Source of the DNA: Pseudomonas sp. C2B4
Lineage (GTDB): Bacteria; Pseudomonadota; Gammaproteobacteria; Pseudomonadales; Pseudomonadaceae
DNA length: 64,000 bases
Direction of reading: 5' to 3'
Assembly: GCF_013359695.1 (NCBI RefSeq)
Contig: NZ_JABFMU010000003.1
Location: 1-64,000 of the forward strand
In this document: positions 59,101 to 64,000 of the stretch, piece by piece
How positions within the stretch are numbered: position 1 is the stretch's first letter
Layout of the letters: every line of letters starts with the position of its first letter
Position numbers and translations under genes: made by a program
Notes under the pieces: generated by a model
Seen by the model: the letters and a program-made list of their open reading frames with translations, nothing else
Told to the model about the DNA's origin: nothing
Database searches by the model: none

Positions 59101-60875
59101 GTGGAGGGTTCGAACCTGATCAGACTGTTTTGCGCGCCGGACAGGTACAAGGGCATCTCATCCAGAAAAACCTGCCTGACTTCTTCGACGCTGAACATCT
59201 GCAGGCTCAGTGCCGCTTCCTGGCGAGTCCATTTCAACCGCTGCGCCTTCATGGGATCAAGCATCGACAGTGCCTGGTGAGAAACGTAACGCCCCTGCAC
59301 CACATGCTCATCCGGCAAAACGGGATGACCCGCATTATCCCTGGGATAAAGCGTGCCCAGGCTGAGCGAGTCGATCCCGCCCTCAAGTGGCTCGGTCGCG
59401 GTAAAGCGTTTGTCACTGCGCTGGAAAATGTAGCCGGCATACTGTCGGTCACGTCGGCTGCCGACCCGGGCATGGACATAGCGGGCGGCGTCATCGGCCG
59501 ACAAAAATGCCGGGCTCATCGTCGGCCATTGGAAGTCGGCATAGGGAACCCAATCGAGCCCGACCGGGCCGAGTCGATCCCATAAAGGGCTTCCCCGCAA
59601 GACTTCCAGTCGACCGGCCAGTGCCAGCACCGATACAAATTCGCGTGGGCGAAGCGTTCCCGCCTGCATCCTGGTTTGCAGGCCGCCGTCGCTGATGGAG
59701 CCATCAGGGTTTTCCACGCTCAGGGCCGTTTCAACCTCAGAACCGCTGAAGCTGTACTTCAGCATCGAGCAATCCTTGGCCTGCATGTATAGCGATAACG
59801 GCCTGTCGGCAGCCAATAGCGGCTTGCTCAAGGCCTGACAGGCAATGGCGAGCGCCATCTCACCCGGTGTGAAGAAATTCTCGTAAAGCCATGGCTGGCT
59901 TGAGGGGTACAGGGCAGGATCGGAACGGGAAGCGTAATAGAGACCTTCCAGCACATAGCCGCTCGGAAGCTTCAACTGGTTGTCGTCACCGCGTGGAAAA
60001 AAGTGGCTCGGGTCCCATGAGGATCTACCTGCAGGCCGGGCCCGGGTCGCGACGTACTCATCACCCGCTCTCTTTTTTAGAACCAATCCCGAAGTCAGCG
60101 CCCCCTTGGGTTTCAACGCCGCGAGCACCGCCAATTCGGCATTGGCGCAAATGCTCGTCATCAATGGCAACTCGCTTATCACCCCTTTGGCAAAAGCTTT
60201 GCCTGGCTGCCAGTCCGACGGTACTTTGCCGATGGAGCCGCCCCAGTCCGCATTAGACACGATGACTTTAAGCTCACCGACCGAAGCGACTTTGCGGATG
60301 GTGTTCTCCACGCCAAAGACCCCTACAGGGTTACCGGGCGGCGAACCCGCCTTGAGCCAGAGGTAATAGCTGAACTCCTCTTTTGAACCGCTGGGTGAAT
60401 ATTTCAACAGCACTTCATCGGGGCCTGAGAGATAGGCGCTGCGAAAAAAAGTGCGCTCCGAGACATCGGCGATGAAATCCATGTCGGAAAAAAAATTGAT
60501 GAACAGCCTGATAACGGCTTCATCCTTGCCCGGATTGGCTTCGCGGACTTTGTCGTGTGCCGGCGGATGTGAATGAACATTCGCGACACAGGTATAGCCT
60601 TGCGGATGGAGATAGTTTCCGTGGGCATCGATAGCCAGAATGGTTCTGAAATCATATCGATTGATCTCGCCAGGCTTTGGCTCGGTGGCGACGAAATCTC
60701 CGTTGGGCGTACGCAGAATTACGCTGCCATATTCCCGGTCCGCGGCGGCCGGGATCCTGTCATGCACCCAGCACGCAGCGTCTTCTTCGGTTGCAAACGC
60801 CGGACTCAATCCTGGCAAAACGGCGCTGGGGAGAGGTACCGCGGCGCGGGGCTCGCGGCCTGACACATCATTCAT
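56172..60875 (-). CDS. Giant protein with seven DUF4329-like repeats
   Basis: The 1567-residue product is read from the ATG at 60875, chosen because AAAGG lies 9 bases upstream; an in-frame ATG at 60884 abuts it. It has no signal peptide or membrane helix. Seven units of about 200 residues are visible at about 24-222, 226-445, 454-655, 669-881, 892-1095, 1118-1316 and 1338-1548. Each opens with an (S/G)P.F...DDAA.YV-like helix, has a YG.I..R....ATEP-like strand, a middle (LYLSG..NSLIRFEP) and closes with an L.V...S..W...G.V...W box. Unit 1 alone keeps HSHPPAHD at 101-108, a possible metal-hydrolase motif of DUF4329. The function is unknown; a toxin or a surface or scaffold protein are options. 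Confidence 0.75.
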   Translation of the reverse strand: MNDVSGREPRAAVPLPSAVLPGLSPAFATEEDAACWVHDRIPAAADREYGSVILRTPNGDFVATEPKPGEINRYDFRTILAIDAHGNYLHPQGYTCVANVHSHPPAHDKVREANPGKDEAVIRLFINFFSDMDFIADVSERTFFRSAYLSGPDEVLLKYSPSGSKEEFSYYLWLKAGSPPGNPVGVFGVENTIRKVASVGELKVIVSNADWGGSIGKVPSDWQPGKAFAKGVISELPLMTSICANAELAVLAALKPKGALTSGLVLKKRAGDEYVATRARPAGRSSWDPSHFFPRGDDNQLKLPSGYVLEGLYYASRSDPALYPSSQPWLYENFFTPGEMALAIACQALSKPLLAADRPLSLYMQAKDCSMLKYSFSGSEVETALSVENPDGSISDGGLQTRMQAGTLRPREFVSVLALAGRLEVLRGSPLWDRLGPVGLDWVPYADFQWPTMSPAFLSADDAARYVHARVGSRRDRQYAGYIFQRSDKRFTATEPLEGGIDSLSLGTLYPRDNAGHPVLPDEHVVQGRYVSHQALSMLDPMKAQRLKWTRQEAALSLQMFSVEEVRQVFLDEMPLYLSGAQNSLIRFEPSTTVAGQALVKRLGTGKNPGPLVAELDAGDLLPSGFIREQAAAGRLTVVMNSELWGPRGRVTATWSAASGAWEWKRPEQVAFGAIFSSADEAAEDQYNRDVRLHDLEKAWFGFILKHKDREEYVATELVPNSDTRNDVFKPQNLFGVTKVPPYFQYPEGFQRHAFFYSRQRLKHSSVEVGSWLTHYFIVPDDLYSAVYYSRRRPVVESPNPIPLYISTQDGALLKFDNRKGNKLFDDDTPEMGLGEIKANLSSGKLQPQDFVLLVANHGGLTVMRTSALWDRPWPVDRHWLPFMNLQRQGLSPLFHNPDDAVIYARSRFPAEEGRIFGGVILVRSDGLYLTTDPMEISREDFDLSEVFPQENIQFLLSNDCRVTGRYRTRVPRELPVLLSEIEKQTYRNMLSVDTLYTAFKRPEQAGLDEYLFASDGSLIRYRTGLLSRLWALLNATFNDYQKLPGNYDGKVIKERIHDGTLNPSAWVDSLAKSGDLQVVTGGRFWGGRGTVTGWPPSPAALPQLMDDTKAVNEPACSPVFSQESAVARHVHEAVGDRAAQAFGFILRRTRNRFFSASLPVETRHSRMALDRVFPQGTLPDGHAMQAVYISAQYPRENDPDVGQFFLPPLDVHYICAAADSPQGYRPVYFSCADGALLRYEMNAFEPGEFYDKFGEIQLRKNTFASLEQATRDASDVSRGRFDLSSYIQRMARAGKLEVIVTSQYWSRHGVVDENWQPRRADVSAVELWAANPEPTLGPVFHHADDAARYVQQRASTGDVFDSGFESAILSRTLLLIDAAPCFVPIEPLARSASGGNPMDRIFRTANDRVVTRLDPLTIYPAGFKVVASHQLYLSGNTTLAPDIEQVYANFTSPFQVHAHTHALLSKGFMIKDYYYSTPHGVLIRYTPANTLAEKGLLLKKQAVFSGGKWEAGLSPGEFISQLIDLGDFRVLIAGTYWRQVGRMGTKWRERRQQPPATGIVRNREEL
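60564..60575 (-). other. HSHP motif codons of repeat 1
   Basis: These bases encode His-Ser-His-Pro at residues 101-104 of the seven-repeat protein, followed by PxH-D. The matching place in repeats 2-7 has no HxH pair (for example LEGLYYAS, VQGRYVSH, VTGRYRTR). The motif is therefore specific to the first unit. Confidence 0.7.
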
Positions 60876-61082
60876 GATCGACATCCTTTCAGTAAGAACA
60901 GAGTTAGCTGTCGAATGAGTCTGTCCGTACGGTCTGGATGGCCCGCACTACATAGTTATCGTTTGTGTATCCACAGGTGTTGATGCACCGGCGGCAGCGC
61001 TCCATCCACGGCCGTGGAAACCATCAAGCAAAAAACAACGGGCACCACATCGGCGCACAACGCGCACCACCCTCCAGATTCG

Positions 61083-61100
61083 GCGCCACCATGGTGCGCG
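61083..61100. promoter_or_regulatory. Possible NtrC-type binding site
   Basis: The segment GCGCCACCATGGTGCGCG holds a perfect ten-base palindrome CACCATGGTG within a longer imperfect dyad. NtrC sites have the form TGCAC-N5-7-GTGCA-like. The centre lies about 85-90 bases upstream of the expected start of transcription, a distance usual for sigma-54 activators. Confidence 0.4.
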
Positions 61101-61153
61101 CTCACCCGACCCACGCTGCGATTTCTCTTTAAAACACAGGCGGCGCGGCCTTG

Positions 61154-61168
61154 GGCACAGCCCTTGCT
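61154..61168 (+). promoter_or_regulatory. Sigma-54 (-24/-12) promoter of urtA
   Basis: GGCAC at 61154-61158 and TTGC at 61164-61167 place GG and GC exactly ten bases apart, matching the TGGCAC-N5-TTGC consensus except for the first base. The urtA ATG lies about 65 bases further on. Urea uptake under nitrogen limitation by NtrC and sigma-54 would fit. Confidence 0.65.
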
Positions 61169-61231
61169 AAAGACCCTTCAGTAGTCCGCATCTGCCACCA
61201 AGAAAATTCATACGTTCATGGAGATCGCACA

Positions 61232-62497
61232 ATGAAGCGTCGCAGTTTGATCAAGGCTTTCACACTCTCGGCAAGCATTGCCGCGATGGGCATGACCTGG
61301 ACTGTCCAGGCCGCCGAGACCATCAAGGTCGGGATTCTGCATTCGTTGTCCGGCACCATGGCGATCTCCGAAACGTCGCTCAAGGACATGGCGTTGATGA
61401 CCATCGACGAGATCAACGCCAAGGGTGGCGTGAACGGCAAGATGCTGGAGCCGGTGGTGGTGGACCCGGCATCGAACTGGCCGTTGTTCGCGGAAAAAGG
61501 CCGGCAGTTGCTGACCCAGGACAAGGTCGCGGTGGTGTTCGGTTGCTGGACTTCCGTGTCGCGTAAATCGGTGTTGCCGGTGTTCGAAGAACTCAATGGC
61601 CTGCTGTTCTATCCGGTGCAGTACGAAGGCGAAGAGATGTCGCCGAACGTCTTCTACACCGGCGCCGCGCCGAACCAGCAAGCGATCCCCGCCGTCGAGT
61701 ACTTGATGAGTGAAGAAGGCGGCAGCGCCAAGCGCTATTTCCTGCTCGGCACCGACTACGTCTACCCGCGCACCACCAACAAAATCCTGCGTTCGTTCCT
61801 GCACTCCAAAGGCGTGGCCGACAAGGACATCGAAGAGGTCTACACCCCGTTCGGCCACAGCGATTACCAGACCATTGTGGCCAACATCAAAAAATTCTCG
61901 GCCGGCGGCAAGACGGCGGTCATCTCCACGGTCAACGGCGACTCCAACGTGCCGTTCTACAAAGAGCTGGCCAACCAGGGCCTGAAGGCCACCGATGTTC
62001 CGGTGGTGGCGTTCTCCGTGGGCGAAGAAGAACTGCGCGGTATCGATACCAAACCGCTGGTGGGCAACCTCGCGGCGTGGAACTACTTCGAGTCGGTCGA
62101 GAACCCGGCCAACAAGAAGTTCGTCGCCGACTGGAAAGCCTACGCCAAGAAACACAACTTGCCGGGTGCCGACAAAGCCGTGACCAACGACCCGATGGAG
62201 GCCACTTACGTCGGCATCCACATGTGGGCTCAAGCGGCTGAAAAAGCCAAGTCCACCGACGTCGACAAAGTCCGCGAAGCCCTTGGCGGCCAGACCTTTG
62301 CCGCACCGTCCGGCTACACCCTGACCATGGACAAGACCAATCACCACCTGCACAAGCCAGTGATGATCGGCGAGATCCAGGCTGATGGTCAGTTCAACGT
62401 CGTGTGGCAGACCGAAGGCCCGATCCGCGCCCAACCGTGGAGCCCGTTCATCCCGGGCAACGACAAGAAGCCTGAGTATGCGGTGAAGAGCAACTGA
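61232..62497 (+). CDS. urtA: Urea ABC transporter substrate-binding protein
   Basis: The 421-residue periplasmic protein binds urea (or short amides) for the UrtBCDE transporter. A signal peptide covers about residues 1-28 (ending VQAAE). The mature part is typical of UrtA: IKVGILHSLSGTMAISETSLKDMALMTIDEINAKGGVNGK, VVFGCWTSVSRKSVLPVFEELNGLLFYPVQYEGEE and the end GPIRAQPWSPFIPGND. The ATG at 61232 has GGAG 8 bases upstream. The binding protein lies directly before urtB, the usual order. Confidence 0.93.
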   Translation: MKRRSLIKAFTLSASIAAMGMTWTVQAAETIKVGILHSLSGTMAISETSLKDMALMTIDEINAKGGVNGKMLEPVVVDPASNWPLFAEKGRQLLTQDKVAVVFGCWTSVSRKSVLPVFEELNGLLFYPVQYEGEEMSPNVFYTGAAPNQQAIPAVEYLMSEEGGSAKRYFLLGTDYVYPRTTNKILRSFLHSKGVADKDIEEVYTPFGHSDYQTIVANIKKFSAGGKTAVISTVNGDSNVPFYKELANQGLKATDVPVVAFSVGEEELRGIDTKPLVGNLAAWNYFESVENPANKKFVADWKAYAKKHNLPGADKAVTNDPMEATYVGIHMWAQAAEKAKSTDVDKVREALGGQTFAAPSGYTLTMDKTNHHLHKPVMIGEIQADGQFNVVWQTEGPIRAQPWSPFIPGNDKKPEYAVKSN

Positions 62498-62545
62498 GCC
62501 ACTGGATGTCGGGTGTGAACAGGTTGCTCATGCCCGGCACAATTC

Positions 62546-62710
62546 CCTGTGGGAGCGAGCTTTTGTGGTGAGGGGATTTATCCCCGTTGGACTGCGAAGC
62601 GGTCCCAAATCGGCGAATGCGGTTTTTCAGGAACACCGCATGCGCAGGTTTTACGACTGCTTCGCAGCCGAACGGGGATAAATCCCCTCACCACAAATTC
62701 TTGTTCCCAC
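62546..62710. repeat. Second intergenic repeat family, long inverted pair
   Basis: An arm TTGTGGTGAGGGGATTTATC at about 62563 onward and its complement ending near 62697 pair over about 26 bases (through CCCCGTT). Extra short pairings of GACTGCGAAGC type lie inside. The outer ends carry remnants of the REP core (GTGGGAGCGAGC and GTTCCCAC). It differs from the other REP doublets and lies between urtA and urtB. Confidence 0.75.
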
Positions 62711-62736
62711 ATTTAGTCCGTGCAAGGCGACTCTCT

Positions 62737-64000
62737 ATGCCCACTGCCCTTTACCGCTTGATTCTTGCCCTCGCACTTTTGCTGCCGATGGCCTCGTTCG
62801 CCAGCGACGCCGAAGACTTCGTCGCCGCCAACCCCATGCAGCAAGCCAAGCTGCTCGAAACCTGGGCCGCGCAGCCCGATCCGGCGCGCATCGAACTGAT
62901 CAACGCCCTGCAACAAGGCGAGTTGACGGTCGATGGCCAGCCGAAAACCCTGCGCCTGAACAACCGCCTGCGGGGTCTGATCGACACCGCGCTGGCCAGT
63001 CACCAATTGCTCGCCGCCGACGCCAAAATCCGTCTGGTCGCCGCGCAGCAATTGCAGAAAAGCGCTAAACCCGCGCAGCTGAAATTCCTCGATCAACAAC
63101 TGGCGGGTGAACAGGATGAAAGCGTCCACGCGGCCCTGAGCCTGGCCCTGGCGAACCTGCAACTGGTGGACACCGATCCCGCCGTGCGCCTCGCTGCCGT
63201 GCGCCTGCTCGGCGAAACCGGCGACCCGCTGGCCCGCACACGCCTCGAAAGCCTCCTGGATCCGGGCGTGGAAACTGACGCCAATGTGCGCACCGCCGCC
63301 GAGACCAGCCTCACCCAGGTCAAACGCAAACTGCTGATGGGCGAACTGCTCGGCCAGGCCTTCAGTGGCATGTCCCTCGGTTCGATCCTGCTGCTGGCGG
63401 CGCTGGGCCTGGCGATCACCTTCGGGCTGCTCGGCGTGATCAACATGGCCCACGGCGAGATGCTGATGCTCGGCGCCTACTCGACCTACGTGGTGCAACT
63501 GATGTTCCAGCGCTTCGCCCCGCAGGCCATCGAGTTCTATCCACTGATCGCACTGCCGGTGGCGTTCTTCGTCACCGCCGCCATCGGCATGGCCCTTGAG
63601 CGCACAGTGATTCGTCACCTCTACGGGCGTCCGCTGGAAACCCTGCTCGCCACCTGGGGCATCAGTCTGATGTTGATCCAGTTGGTGCGCCTGGTGTTCG
63701 GCGCACAGAACGTCGAAGTGGCCAACCCGGCGTGGTTGTCGGGCGGGATTCAGGTGCTGCCGAATCTGGTGCTGCCGTATAACCGCATCGTCATCATCGC
63801 CTTCGCGCTCTTTGTGGTCGTCCTCACCTGGCTGCTGCTGAACAAGACACGCCTGGGCCTGAACGTTCGCGCGGTCACCCAGAACCGCAACATGGCCGCC
63901 TGCTGCGGCGTGCCCACCGGCCGGGTCGACATGCTCGCCTTCGGCCTCGGCTCGGGCATTGCCGGGCTCGGCGGCGTGGCGCTAAGCCAGATCGGCAACG
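62737..64000 (+). CDS. urtB: Urea ABC transporter permease UrtB (3' end outside window)
   Basis: The gene starts at the ATG at 62737 and is open to the window edge, giving 421 codons so far. It has a signal peptide (1-22), an N-terminal periplasmic helical-repeat extension (about 25-200, ending TSLTQVKRKLLMGELLGQ), then the LivH-type permease domain: LGLAITFGLLGVINMAHGEMLMLGAYSTYVVQL, RPLETLLATWGISLMLIQLVRLVFGAQNVEV, LGLNVRAVTQNRNMAACCGV. The extension is usual for UrtB of proteobacteria. The other subunits urtC, urtD and urtE should follow beyond the window. Confidence 0.92.
   Translation, partial: MPTALYRLILALALLLPMASFASDAEDFVAANPMQQAKLLETWAAQPDPARIELINALQQGELTVDGQPKTLRLNNRLRGLIDTALASHQLLAADAKIRLVAAQQLQKSAKPAQLKFLDQQLAGEQDESVHAALSLALANLQLVDTDPAVRLAAVRLLGETGDPLARTRLESLLDPGVETDANVRTAAETSLTQVKRKLLMGELLGQAFSGMSLGSILLLAALGLAITFGLLGVINMAHGEMLMLGAYSTYVVQLMFQRFAPQAIEFYPLIALPVAFFVTAAIGMALERTVIRHLYGRPLETLLATWGISLMLIQLVRLVFGAQNVEVANPAWLSGGIQVLPNLVLPYNRIVIIAFALFVVVLTWLLLNKTRLGLNVRAVTQNRNMAACCGVPTGRVDMLAFGLGSGIAGLGGVALSQIGN

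Larger units (their letters stand above)
60876..61231. promoter_or_regulatory. Divergent regulatory region upstream of urtA
   Basis: This stretch of 356 bases holds no gene that I can support. It separates the leftward seven-repeat gene from urtA. It contains a sigma-54-type promoter and a CACCATGGTG palindrome, listed separately, and the ribosome sites of both genes. Confidence 0.6.

Noticed and set aside
40151-61150. Prophage or integrative element
   Set aside because: No integrase, att repeats, phage structural genes or tRNA border were seen, and the content is metabolic and modular.
62713-63618. Minus-strand frame of 301 codons opposite urtB
   Set aside because: It is antisense to urtB, whose signal peptide and permease motifs are clear even though it runs off the window.

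Overview
The window is chromosomal DNA of a fluorescent-group Pseudomonas. Its core gene order, gcbA - mcp - dsbD - aroQ - accB - accC - prmA - zinc-ribbon protein - dusB - fis - purH - purD - retS - marC - urtA - urtB, is the order I recall from Pseudomonas. GC content is high. At least nine copies of the REP-type palindrome typical of P. fluorescens relatives (a GGGAGCGAGCCTGCTCGCGA-like core) sit between genes. No rRNA, tRNA, IS transposase or CRISPR array was seen.

Layout. (1) 0.2-6.8 kb: regulatory and minor-pilin part of a Flp/Tad (type IVb) pilus locus: PprB response regulator, FppA prepilin peptidase, a TadE-like pseudopilin, PprA histidine kinase and a TadG-like protein. (2) 7-11.4 kb: two DUF4136 lipoproteins, cmoM, a MazG-like protein, a small membrane protein and a DinF-type MATE pump. 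(3) 11.4-13.5 kb: a short VgrG and its DUF4123 adaptor, with no effector gene beside them. (4) 13.7-18.1 kb: speA, yciH, a Nudix hydrolase and a DUF2333 protein. (5) 18.3-21.1 kb: a four-gene Hcp (type VI secretion) island inserted in otherwise conserved order. (6) 21.4-40.1 kb: the long core block from gcbA to marC, covering c-di-GMP signalling, chemotaxis, disulfide reduction, shikimate pathway, fatty-acid synthesis, ribosomal protein methylation, tRNA dihydrouridine, Fis, purine synthesis and the RetS lifestyle switch.

(7) 40.2-60.9 kb is accessory. It starts with two divergent, AT-richer genes that appear to be paralogues of unknown function. Next comes a divergent cobalamin (corrin ring) cluster, cobJ-cobI-cobH-cobG facing cobL-cbiD-cobK. 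Then follow a HigB/HigA-like toxin-antitoxin pair, a copper-type cluster (DUF2946, PCuAC, DUF2946, PepSY), a BtuFCD/FecBCDE-type ABC importer, and a 4.7-kb gene for a protein made of seven degenerate DUF4329-like repeats. (8) 61.2-64.0 kb: urtA and the start of urtB, the urea ABC transporter, behind a likely sigma-54 promoter; urtB runs off the window.

The strongest candidates for undescribed biology are the seven-repeat protein (56172-60875), the divergent paralogue pair (40230-41980) and the Hcp island (18293-21118). Statements on gene order in P. aeruginosa PAO1 are from memory and were not checked against a database.
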